The translations under genes and the position numbers were made by a program. Under the pieces are notes generated by a model, which made no database searches, had not been told where the DNA came from, and was given only the letters and a program-made list of their open reading frames with translations. Shown here in pieces: positions 17,201 through 24,200 of a DNA stretch of 54,687 nucleotides (position 1 is its first letter; every line of letters starts with the position of its first letter). Source of the DNA: CAYSYY01 sp964576115 [NCBI: uncultured Gemmatimonadota bacterium] (GTDB lineage: Bacteria; Blakebacterota; Blakebacteria; Blakebacterales); contig CAZNUA010000004.1 of NCBI GenBank assembly GCA_964576115.1, positions 1 through 54,687 on the forward strand. Direction: 5' to 3'.

Positions 17201-17902
17201 GCCCTGATCCGGTGCGGGGCGTTCGATTCCCTGGACGAGGGAACCCGCCCCGAGCTGATGTGGCGGGCCCTGCTGTGGGCGAAGAGGGAACAGGGGAGAG
17301 GCGGAAGGGGAGGTGGCAAGGGAGGAGGAAAGGGAAGCGGAAAGGGCGGCGGCAGAGGGAAAGGAGGAGAAAGCGGCGGGGCGAACCTGACCCTGCCGCT
17401 CGATCTGCCGGTCGCCGCGCCGCCGCCGGCCGCACCCGACTACGATGAGCGCACCGTGCTCGCCTTCGAGGCCGCCGCCCTCGACTTTCTGGTCGGTGCC
17501 CACCCGCTCGACCTCTACCGCGAGCGGATCGACGCGGCCGCCGCCGGCCCGGGACCGCCCCTGATCGAGGCCCGGGAGCTGGAGGCGTATGTGGGCCAGA
17601 TGGTGCGGCTGACCGGCTGGCGGGTGACCGCCAAGCCGATCCGCACCGTCCGCAACGAAACCATGGAGTTCATCAGCTACGAGGACACCACCGCGCTGTA
17701 CGAAGTGACTGTCTTTCCTCGCGAATACCGCCGCTACGCCCCCCAGCTGATGACCCGCGGTCCTTTCATCCTCACCGGCCTGGTCGAGGAGGAATGGGGC
17801 GCGGTCACGGTGACCCTCAAACGGCTCGAATCCCTCGGCCGGGGGGAATTACCTCGACCGGCTGAAACCCTCTCCGGGCCGCAACCGGCCGCAGCGGGGT
17901 GA
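14237..17902 (+). CDS. dnaE2: Error-prone DNA polymerase III alpha subunit DnaE2
   Basis: A 1221-residue C-family polymerase. It has an N-terminal PHP domain (FAHLCTHSGYSFLRGG, then ALTDVNGLYGLV), a palm with PDVDLDF (Asp496 and Asp498) and KIDLLGN (Asp648), the TCGRGSAANSVVAYTLGLTH block, the tandem helix-hairpin-helix region and a C-terminal OB fold. GMSLADADGLRKSMSKKRD fits the DnaE2 branch, which takes part in damage-induced mutagenesis. AGGAAAG lies 6 nt before ATG 14237. It is longer than usual because of two low-complexity inserts: residues about 74-152 within the PHP domain, rich in Gly, Arg and Glu, and about 1015-1050, a Gly/Lys-rich GKGGGKGSGKGG stretch. It ends 9 bp from a convergent gene. 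Confidence 0.92.
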   Translation: MTFAHLCTHSGYSFLRGGSMPEDLCREAARAGQGALALTDVNGLYGLVPFIRAARAEGLKPIVGVDLREPFGDRGRGRAKIGAGGGLDGPGEPGDRGDTREQGSEEAEASLSKRGFTELTGGRERPARGTAGGVAGGVERGRSGNPAGGAVRPRRAVLLVQSQKGYRVVNQVVSSRHLMYDFNLAAALCERDPGVAVLTGDLDLLETLARERGGSDHYLALTAWRGWRRTLREARRRGLLAAGVRPVAANDVWFARPWDRWRHHLLTAIGLNRALSAVPAGAVAPPEAWLCDEAAMRAAFREFPEAVRTAAELAAACEGGPELGGLLLPRFMTTRADEGGDSLQAGSRRDGGSDGDSLAHLREQCLRGIVWRYGTRSQPRHTAGQIYPADDPWCPAPGRPAAGRVPDPAALRDDVVRQLEHELGIIAEMGYADYFLVVADIARFARQESIPTCGRGSAANSVVAYTLGLTHVDPLAHDLYFERFLNQGRTDAPDVDLDFSWRDRDRVLDYVYRTYGEQRVAMIATQVTFQGRAAVREVAKVHGLPEGEIGIVTKRLGYFARAEDLREKIASNPRFRGIDLREDPWRSVLEAAEQLDGFPRHLGVHPGGIVIAPERMTDHVAVERAAKGLIITQWDMYPVEDAGLVKIDLLGNRSLAVIDDACAAVQRGHGRRISYVHFDPTDDEATRALVARGDTVGCFYVESPATRGLLRKLRCDCFDTLVAASSIIRPGVSSSGMMHAYIERHNGVPFSYLHPKMEEVLADTYGVMCYQEDVIKVAHHVAGMSLADADGLRKSMSKKRDFESIDRYRREFLDGATARGVEPGIAAELWRQIESFGGYSFCKAHSASYALVSFQAVWLRAHYPAEFMAAVLSNYGGFYATIAYVSEAARMGLEIRGPDVNQSSVAYTGVTYPEAAAAAADMALGRVEPADLGLPGGNRGWLQVGLCQVRGVSEEERQALVAERERGGPFRGFEDFTARVVLSPTALEALIRCGAFDSLDEGTRPELMWRALLWAKREQGRGGRGGGKGGGKGSGKGGGRGKGGESGGANLTLPLDLPVAAPPPAAPDYDERTVLAFEAAALDFLVGAHPLDLYRERIDAAAAGPGPPLIEARELEAYVGQMVRLTGWRVTAKPIRTVRNETMEFISYEDTTALYEVTVFPREYRRYAPQLMTRGPFILTGLVEEEWGAVTVTLKRLESLGRGELPRPAETLSGPQPAAAG

Positions 17903-17911
17903 AACCGGCTG

Positions 17912-18802
17912 TCAGGTCCCGGGGCCTGATGCGTCGGGGGTATTTGCAATCGACAGCTCGGCGAGGCGTGGATAGGTGTCCAGAAGGGCGGGGGGCACGC
18001 CGGGCACGCTGCCGGTGAGCAGGGCCGCCAGTTCCAGGGCGTTGGCGGTGGCCTGCCCGCGATAGTGGTTGTTGAAGATGATGAAGATCCGGCTCAGGCT
18101 GCCGGCCAGGGCCCGGATCGCATCGGCCCACGGCTCCAGTTCCCCGGTATCGTAAAGGTAGTCGTAACGCTCCGCCACGCCGGCGTCTTCGCGGAACCAG
18201 TTATCCCGGTTCTGCCCGTGCAGGCGGAAGTAGGCGATATCGGTCGTGGCTTCTCCGGTGGCCTCTAGCCCCGCCCCGATGACCGGTTGATCGATATTGC
18301 AGAAGGCGACCTGTTGGGAACGCAGCCAGTCGAAGACATCGGGGCTGTTCCAGGATTCGTGACGCACTTCCAGGGCCAGCGGCAGGTCCTCGAAAGTCGC
18401 GAAGAGATCGCGCAGATAACGGGCGTTGGAACGGGTGCCGTGAAAGGAGAAGGGAAACTGACAGAGTACGGCGCCGAGCCGGCCCGCCTCCAGCAGGGGA
18501 GCGATCCCGGCCCGGAAATCCGCCGCCGCGGCCGGGTCGAGGGGGCCCCGCTCGTGGGTGAAAGCACGGTGGAGCTTCAGCGTGAAGAGGAAACGGGGAT
18601 TGTCCGCCACCCGGGTCAGCCACGACTCTGTCATCCGGGCCGAGGGCGGACGATAGAAGGTGCTGTTGACCTCGATCGTGTCGAAGAAGTCCTTCAGGTA
18701 GGCAAGGCCGTCGAATTTCGAGGCCGCCTCGGGTGGATACACCGACCCCTTCCAGTCGTCATACGACCAACCCGCCGGTCCGATGTAGAGGTCGGCTGCC
18801 AT
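17912..18802 (-). CDS. DUF72 (YecE-like) family protein
   Basis: A 296-residue protein with the TIM-barrel-like DUF72 pattern: LYIGPAGWSYDDWKGSVYPP at the start, FFDTIEVNSTFYRPPSA, FLFTLKLHRAFTHERGPL, LPLALEVRHESWN, AYFRLHGQNRDNW and IFIIFNNHYRGQATANALEL near the end. The family is widespread and its function is not firmly known. ATG 18802 is chosen over ATG 18838 because the conserved domain begins immediately and the longer form would overlap the divergent promoter region. It is convergent with dnaE2 and divergent from the lytic transglycosylase gene, so it forms its own transcription unit. Confidence 0.88.
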   Translation of the reverse strand: MAADLYIGPAGWSYDDWKGSVYPPEAASKFDGLAYLKDFFDTIEVNSTFYRPPSARMTESWLTRVADNPRFLFTLKLHRAFTHERGPLDPAAAADFRAGIAPLLEAGRLGAVLCQFPFSFHGTRSNARYLRDLFATFEDLPLALEVRHESWNSPDVFDWLRSQQVAFCNIDQPVIGAGLEATGEATTDIAYFRLHGQNRDNWFREDAGVAERYDYLYDTGELEPWADAIRALAGSLSRIFIIFNNHYRGQATANALELAALLTGSVPGVPPALLDTYPRLAELSIANTPDASGPGT

Positions 18803-18843
18803 GACTTGACGCCTGTGAGAGGCTCCCCTAACGTACACTGCTC

Positions 18844-21048
18844 ATGCAGACAACGCGCCGTACAGCCAGTATAGAGTCCTTGCACGTTGCGAGGCGACGG
18901 GACTTTTCGACCCCCTCGACGGGAGCGGCCGGACTCTGTCTGCTCCTGCTGCTCTCCCTCCCGCTCGCCGGCTCCGGTCCCGCCCCCGGCGCCGGGAAGA
19001 CCGATTCCGACAATCCCGCTCTCGAAGCGGGGCTCAGGGCTCTGCGGGAGGGGGACCATACCATGGCGGTCACCCTGCTGCGCTCGAGTGCGGCCGATGA
19101 GACCGGACTGAGTGCCGAAGCCTGGCTGGGACTCGGGGTGGCCTACTGGCGTCTGGGTCGCTGGGGTGCGGCCCGGGAGGCAATGAAGAGTAGCAGGGCC
19201 GGGTTGTCGGCCCCCCTGCAGGACTGGGTCGACTATCTCAGGGCGCAGGTGTGCGCCGAAGCCGGGGCGGTTGCGACTTCAGATTCGCTCCTCGCCCGCC
19301 TGTCCGGGCGCGATCTGCCCGAGGCTCTGGCCCGGCGCGTACGGGTTGAGGCTCTCGAGCGGGCCAGCGCCGCCGGCGACAGCGCCCGCCGGCAGGCGGT
19401 GCTGGTCGACATGGTCGACCATCGCGATGCCGGGGCAGCCGCGGCAGCCCTGCAGCTGGGGCTGATCCGGGCCGCGTCCGATCCCGACGGTGCCCGCGAC
19501 TGTTTCCGCCGGGGCCTGACCCTGCCCGGCAGCGACGAGGCCCGGGGGATGTGCGCCGAACGGCTTCTCGAAGAAGGTGCTTCCGGGGCCGCCGAACTGA
19601 TTGCCGTCGGACGGGTCTTTTTCGACCTGGCCAGGTGGGATCAGGCTCTGGAAGCCTTCACCCGGGCCCGCAGCTCGACCACCGATCCGGCGCTGGTCGA
19701 AGAAGCCGCCTACCGTCGCGGACTGACCCTGCTGCGCGCCCGACGCTACAGCGCCGCCCGTGACGAACTGGCTGCAGTGGTCCGGACCAGCAGTCGCTAT
19801 CGCACGGCGGCCGGGTACAATGCCGCCCTGGCAGCGGCGGCGGTGAACCGCCGCGAGGGTTTGCGCGAACTGATCTCCTTCGCCGAGCGCTATCCGCAGA
19901 GCCGCTGGGCGCCCCGGGCCCTGAAGCAGGCCGGTGATCGTCTGAGCGGAGTGGATCGGGCCGCCGCCGAAGAGGTTTACATCCGTCTGGTCGAGGATTA
20001 CCCCCGGCACTGGGAGAACGCCGGAGTGCTCTTCGATCTGGGCCGCAACGCCCTGGAAGGGGGCGACTTCGCCGGAGCCCGGCGGTGGTTCACCAGCCTG
20101 GGGCGGGGGGTCTTTCACTCCGAGGAGAAGAGCCAGGGGTGGTACTGGGCCGGGCGGATCTGTGCCGTGACGGGAGACAGTACCGGCGCGCGGGCCATGT
20201 ATCGACGCGCCGCCGAGGCGTTCGAAGACACCTGGTACGGCGCCCTGGCCCGTCAGGCTCTCGGGGAAACGTCTGTCGGGCCCGAACCCGTCCCTGTATT
20301 CGTCCGGGACGCTCTCGTCGTCCCGGAATGGGCCGACCTCGATCTGGCGGCCGGTATCGTGCTCCTGCGAGTCGGGCTCGAAACGGTCGGCGAGGACCAA
20401 CTTCTCGGTGCCCTGAACGACCGGGCCCTGGCCCCCGGACGCCGGATCGCTCTCTGGGAACTCTGCCAGGCCGGGCAGGCCTGGGGCGCGGCGCAGCGGC
20501 TGGGTCAGCGTCTGCTGAGCAGCGGTGCGGTCGACCGTGACGATCTACTCTATGACGACCTGCTCTATCCGGTGTATTACCACGACCTGGTCACCGAGAC
20601 CGCCGGCCGGTCCGGTGTGGATCCCTGGCTCGTTTTCGCTCTCATACGGCAGGAAAGCGCTTTCGATGCCCGCGCTCGCTCGTACGCCGGCGCCCGCGGG
20701 CTGATGCAGCTCATGCCCGTGACCGCCCGGGAGTGGGCCGGACGGCTGCGGCTCGGGGCCATCATCGAAGAAGATCTCTACGATCCCGAACTCAATGTCG
20801 CTCTCGGCGTGCCCTACCTGGCCCGTCTCATCGATCGTTTCGACGGCTCGGTCGAGAAAGCCCTGGCGGCCTACAACGGCGGTCCGACCAATGTCCGTCG
20901 CTGGGAACGGGGCCTGCCCGACGAGAGGCCGGAAACTTTCGTGGAATCCATTGGTTTCACAGAAACACGGACCTTTGTGCGGACGATCATGAACAACTAC
21001 CACCGGTACCGCGTTCTGTGGTCGCAGCGGTCCGGTGGACAGGGGTGA
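18844..21048 (+). CDS. SLT-type lytic transglycosylase with TPR-like superhelix
   Basis: A 734-residue periplasmic murein hydrolase. After a basic start, a hydrophobic segment (about residues 29-42) acts as signal peptide or anchor. Residues about 55-560 are alpha-helical TPR-like repeats, as in the superhelix of Slt70. The C-terminal SLT domain begins at about 588 with GVDPWLVFALIRQESAFDAR; Glu604 is the catalytic acid. ARGLMQLMPVTA and ALAAYNGGPTNVRRW complete the family signature. It cleaves peptidoglycan glycan strands to 1,6-anhydro-muropeptides. The start codon has no clear ribosome-binding site, so the exact N-terminus is uncertain. The stop is 2 nt before the next gene, so the two are co-translated. 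Confidence 0.9.
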   Translation: MQTTRRTASIESLHVARRRDFSTPSTGAAGLCLLLLLSLPLAGSGPAPGAGKTDSDNPALEAGLRALREGDHTMAVTLLRSSAADETGLSAEAWLGLGVAYWRLGRWGAAREAMKSSRAGLSAPLQDWVDYLRAQVCAEAGAVATSDSLLARLSGRDLPEALARRVRVEALERASAAGDSARRQAVLVDMVDHRDAGAAAAALQLGLIRAASDPDGARDCFRRGLTLPGSDEARGMCAERLLEEGASGAAELIAVGRVFFDLARWDQALEAFTRARSSTTDPALVEEAAYRRGLTLLRARRYSAARDELAAVVRTSSRYRTAAGYNAALAAAAVNRREGLRELISFAERYPQSRWAPRALKQAGDRLSGVDRAAAEEVYIRLVEDYPRHWENAGVLFDLGRNALEGGDFAGARRWFTSLGRGVFHSEEKSQGWYWAGRICAVTGDSTGARAMYRRAAEAFEDTWYGALARQALGETSVGPEPVPVFVRDALVVPEWADLDLAAGIVLLRVGLETVGEDQLLGALNDRALAPGRRIALWELCQAGQAWGAAQRLGQRLLSSGAVDRDDLLYDDLLYPVYYHDLVTETAGRSGVDPWLVFALIRQESAFDARARSYAGARGLMQLMPVTAREWAGRLRLGAIIEEDLYDPELNVALGVPYLARLIDRFDGSVEKALAAYNGGPTNVRRWERGLPDERPETFVESIGFTETRTFVRTIMNNYHRYRVLWSQRSGGQG

Positions 21049-21050
21049 CC

Positions 21051-22034
21051 ATGCGCCGTACCGGCTGGATCGCATCAGCCTTCTTCCACCTTTTTCTGGC
21101 CGGTGTTCTGCTGTTGCTGACTTTGCCCGTTCCCGAGCCGCCGGCCCCCCTGCTGTCGCTCTCCCTGCTGACCGAGGTTCGGCCCGAACCCGAACCGCCC
21201 GAACCCGCGCCGCAGGAGGCGACTGTCGAAGAGGTGCTTCCCGGGGTTGCGGCCGAACCCGAGGCAGTGGCCCGTTTGCCCCGCGCCGAGGTCGGTGTGC
21301 GCCGCGGGCTCGACTGGGTCACGCCCCCGCCGCCCTTCGAGTCCGAACGGCCGGCGATAGCCGAACGCACCCGAACCGCCGCCGGCCCTCTGCGCCGGGC
21401 TCTGGCCGAAGGAGCAACCGACTGGGCCGATCTGGGCTCGGTGGGCACCCCGCTCGACAGCCTGCTCTTCATCCAGCAGCGCCTGGAAGAACTCACCGCC
21501 CAGGTGATGGAAGCCGCCCGGGCCGGCGCCATGGGCGACCGTGCCCGGCGCACGCTGCCCGAACCGGGTTCGCTGGATGACCTGCGCGGCGAACCGATGA
21601 TCCCGATCGAATCGGTCGCCGGTCTCGTTCTGCAGACCCTCTTCGAACTGGGAGAAGACCTCTGGAACCGCCTGCTCGGACGGGATCCCGACGCCGAACC
21701 GGCCCCCGATCTCGACCTGACCGTCGAACAGATCATGGCCTACGCGGCTCTGGATGACCGCATGCCGATCAGTATTTTCGAATGGTATGCCCGGCTCCAT
21801 CCCGATTTCACCCGGGGCATCACCCGGCTGCAGGAGCTGGCCGCCGTGCTGGCCGAGCGGAACCTCATTGCGCTCGATCAGAGCGAAACGGCCTTCCGCT
21901 ACCGTCTGGTCGTTTCCCGGCGCGAAATGATCGACTACTACACCTCTTTCCTGAATCGCACGCCGGACTGGGATACCGACACCCGGGATCGTCTGATCCG
22001 GATCATCGCCATTCTGGTGCGCCGCCCGGCCTGA
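21051..22034 (+). CDS. Membrane-anchored proline-rich protein with TonB-like N-terminus
   Basis: A 327-residue protein. Its start resembles TonB family anchors: WIASAFFHLFLAGVLLLL as a single membrane helix (about 6-25), then a Pro/Glu-rich linker (EPEPPEPAP) that could span the periplasm. The rest is mostly helical and acidic, with no TonB C-terminal domain recognisable; EEYDL-type motifs are absent and the end is RLIRIIAILVRRPA. I do not recognise the C-terminal domain. Start ATG 21051 lies 2 nt after the transglycosylase stop, which implies coupled expression and a likely cell-wall or envelope role. Confidence 0.65.
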   Translation: MRRTGWIASAFFHLFLAGVLLLLTLPVPEPPAPLLSLSLLTEVRPEPEPPEPAPQEATVEEVLPGVAAEPEAVARLPRAEVGVRRGLDWVTPPPPFESERPAIAERTRTAAGPLRRALAEGATDWADLGSVGTPLDSLLFIQQRLEELTAQVMEAARAGAMGDRARRTLPEPGSLDDLRGEPMIPIESVAGLVLQTLFELGEDLWNRLLGRDPDAEPAPDLDLTVEQIMAYAALDDRMPISIFEWYARLHPDFTRGITRLQELAAVLAERNLIALDQSETAFRYRLVVSRREMIDYYTSFLNRTPDWDTDTRDRLIRIIAILVRRPA

Positions 22035-22176
22035 GGGCGTTTTTGTCCCCGATGAGGGACACCGGCTGTCCCGCCGGCGGTACACAGAGACACCCGTTGC
22101 AGCCGCCCGGGGGCGGGTCCGGTCCCGGGCAAAGCTCCCACGGCGCCTCGCGAAGTGCCGACACATTGTCGTAAGG

Positions 22177-22194
22177 TATTGTATATCAACAATA
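22177..22194 (+). promoter_or_regulatory. AT-rich inverted repeat, possible operator
   Basis: TATTGT-ATATCA-ACAATA is a perfect 6-bp inverted repeat in an abrupt AT-rich patch (about 22166-22220) inside otherwise GC-rich DNA. TTGTCG (22166-22171) just upstream is a plausible -35, but no well-spaced -10 is found. The gap is 307 bp; the part from 22035 to 22165 shows nothing I can name. Confidence 0.4.
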
Positions 22195-22276
22195 TATGAG
22201 ATAATTACGGCGCTTTTTCCGCATTATCCCCGGTTTGGTCCCCCACTGGCACGGTTTGTGATAGTCCTGTAGGGCA

Positions 22277-22319
22277 GCCGATCCCCGCAGTGCGGGCTCG
22301 GCCTCCCGGGATAACCGGG
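22277..22319 (+). promoter_or_regulatory. Two consecutive hairpins in the leader of the repeat lipoprotein
   Basis: The first hairpin pairs GCCGA with TCGGC (22277-22281 and 22298-22302) and, inside it, CCCGC with GCGGG around an AGT loop. The second pairs CCCGG with CCGGG (22305-22309 and 22315-22319) around GATAA. They end 9 nt before the AGAGGTGG ribosome-binding site (22329-22336). I could not match them to a known riboswitch class; the absence of a T-tract argues against an intrinsic terminator. Confidence 0.4.
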
Positions 22320-22341
22320 CTGACGAAAAGAGGTGGTTCAG

Positions 22342-24156
22342 ATGAGTACCGGGACGCGCGAAGAGAGAGTCAGAGGGGCGGGGGAGGCCTGGAAGGGGAC
22401 CGTCGTGCTGGTGGGCCTGCTCGGGCTGCTCATGCTTCTGGAGGGATGCTATACGGTCGTGGCTTCCGAACGCATGCTCCCCAGGGTCGGTTTCGATGAC
22501 AGAGAACTGGCTGCCGAAGAGGCGGATCGGCTGGCGGTTGATGTCAAGACGGACCGGGTCGAAGAGAATCTGAGCCGGAAGATGAACGCGTTCGGTCTGG
22601 CTCCGGAGCCGGAAACAGCTGCAGTCACCGGGACGAACCCGGCGGAGGAACCGCAGTCGCTCGGGGTGGGCTGGTCCGAGGATCTCTATACCGGCGGCTC
22701 GAAGGGCGTCGGGGTACGCTACCGCGACGATCTCGATTACTCCGGCGAACGGTATACCGAGTATGTCTACGACTACGATCTCGATCTGGTCGTGGTCGGG
22801 TACCGGCGGCCGTGGTTCAGGCGGCTATACGTCGACTGGTACTACTCCACCTGCTATGGCTGGCACCGCTTTCCCCGTCGTTTCGGTCATGTCTGGAGCG
22901 CCGGGTACTGGTGGGGCGGTTTCGGGATCTCGATGGGGTACTATGATCCCTGGTGGTACGACCCGTACTACTGGGACTACTGGTGGACCGATCCCTGGTA
23001 CATCAGCCCCTGGTACAGCCCGTGGTACGGCTCCTGTTACTCGGTCTGCTACGTCGATCCCTGGTGGTTCGGATGGCGGCCCTACCACCACGGTTTCTAC
23101 GACCCGTACTGGGGCTCCTACTGGTACTACGACCACCCCTACCACTGGGGCGGCGGAACCGTGATCGTGGCCGATGATTACCAGCGTCGGGCCTACGATC
23201 GCCGCCGGGGTCTGTCGGATCTGCGCACTGCGCGCGGAGCCAGGGGGGTGGCCGCTGATGCCGGTGGAGCCGGCAGCGAGCGTGGCAGTCCGGTCGGCCG
23301 GGCCGTCGCCGACGCCGCCAATGTCCGGTCAGCCGCCCGCGGCCGGCGTGACGCGGACCGGGGAGCGCAGACCGACAGCCGGTCCGATTACTCCCGTTCC
23401 CGCAACCCGGCCACCAGTTCGATCGTCAGAAACGGCAAGATCCGGGTTCGGCCCGATGATTCGGCTGCGACCCGCGATCTGCGGCTTCCCTCGAGCGCAA
23501 CCCGAACCGCCACCAGGCGGCCGAGCACCTCGACCACGACCGCCCGCAAGCCCCGGACCTCGTCCGGATCGGACAGCGGCAGCCGCACTCTGATCCGCGA
23601 TCTGGGCGGGCGCCTGATCCGGACGGCGACGGGGAATACGCGCTCGGCCAGCGGATCATCCCGGACGAGTACCGGCAGCAGCCGCACCTCCTCGGGCAGT
23701 TCGAGTTCGGGCTCGCGGACCTCGGTTCGGGTGGTCCGGCCCCGGACTTCCCGGCCTCCGCCCACGACTTCGGGCTCCTCGAGCCGGACCACATCGAGCG
23801 GGGCGACCTCGAGCCGCACCACCTCGAGCCGGGCGACCTCGAGCCGGACCACATCAAGCCGGACGACCTCGAGCCGCACGACCAGCGGACGGACGAGTTC
23901 GGGCCGGACGACGACCTCGCGGCCGCCGCCCCGGACCACCAGCCACCGCCCGCCGCCGGCGAGCTCGAGTTCGTCGAGCCGGACCACATCCAGCCGGACC
24001 ACATCGAGCCGGGCGACCTCGAGCCGTACCACCTCGAGTCGCACGACCAGCGGGCGGACGAGTTCGGGCCGGACCACGACCTCGCGGCCACCGCCCCGGA
24101 CCACCGGCCACCGCCCGCCGCCCGGGGATGATTTGGACTCCCGGGAGGGGCATTGA
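22342..24156 (+). CDS. Tyr/Trp-rich lipoprotein with Ser/Arg/Thr repeats
   Basis: A 604-residue predicted lipoprotein: the hydrophobic stretch VVLVGLLGLLMLLEGC places the lipid-attachment Cys at residue 36. Residues about 130-280 are extraordinarily aromatic (for example YYDPWWYDPYYWDYWWTDPW). Residues about 300-450 are polar and basic. The C-terminal part (about 470-600) is made of SRTTS-type pentads and Pro-rich PPPRTT linkers, with one 55-residue block duplicated. ATG 22342 has AGAGGTGG 5 nt upstream. I recognise no enzymatic domain; aromatic-rich and Ser/Arg/Thr-rich low complexity suggests a surface or structural protein. The stop lies 45 nt before the next start, so they probably share a transcript. 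Confidence 0.7.
   Translation: MSTGTREERVRGAGEAWKGTVVLVGLLGLLMLLEGCYTVVASERMLPRVGFDDRELAAEEADRLAVDVKTDRVEENLSRKMNAFGLAPEPETAAVTGTNPAEEPQSLGVGWSEDLYTGGSKGVGVRYRDDLDYSGERYTEYVYDYDLDLVVVGYRRPWFRRLYVDWYYSTCYGWHRFPRRFGHVWSAGYWWGGFGISMGYYDPWWYDPYYWDYWWTDPWYISPWYSPWYGSCYSVCYVDPWWFGWRPYHHGFYDPYWGSYWYYDHPYHWGGGTVIVADDYQRRAYDRRRGLSDLRTARGARGVAADAGGAGSERGSPVGRAVADAANVRSAARGRRDADRGAQTDSRSDYSRSRNPATSSIVRNGKIRVRPDDSAATRDLRLPSSATRTATRRPSTSTTTARKPRTSSGSDSGSRTLIRDLGGRLIRTATGNTRSASGSSRTSTGSSRTSSGSSSSGSRTSVRVVRPRTSRPPPTTSGSSSRTTSSGATSSRTTSSRATSSRTTSSRTTSSRTTSGRTSSGRTTTSRPPPRTTSHRPPPASSSSSSRTTSSRTTSSRATSSRTTSSRTTSGRTSSGRTTTSRPPPRTTGHRPPPGDDLDSREGH
23778..24121 (+). repeat. Nested 15-bp and 165-bp coding repeats
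   Basis: Within the lipoprotein gene, 15-bp units of the form ACCTCGAGCCGGACC (Thr-Ser-Ser-Arg-Thr) occur in tandem. A larger block ending in the Pro-rich linker is present twice, with ACCAGCGG at 23881 and again at 24046, exactly 165 bp or 55 codons apart. All copies keep the reading frame. Differences between copies are mostly synonymous or Arg/Thr/Ala swaps. Confidence 0.8.
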
Positions 24157-24200
24157 CGCACGCGGTTACGGGACGATGTGGGGAGAAAGGACGGCAGGTC

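Noticed and set aside
22271-22341. Cyclic-di-GMP or other riboswitch
   Set aside because: The conserved core of the known classes, such as the GCAAA motifs of GEMM, is absent; only generic hairpins are seen.
23778-24121. CRISPR array
   Set aside because: The repeats are contiguous 15-bp coding units in frame, without spacers of constant size, and no cas genes are nearby.
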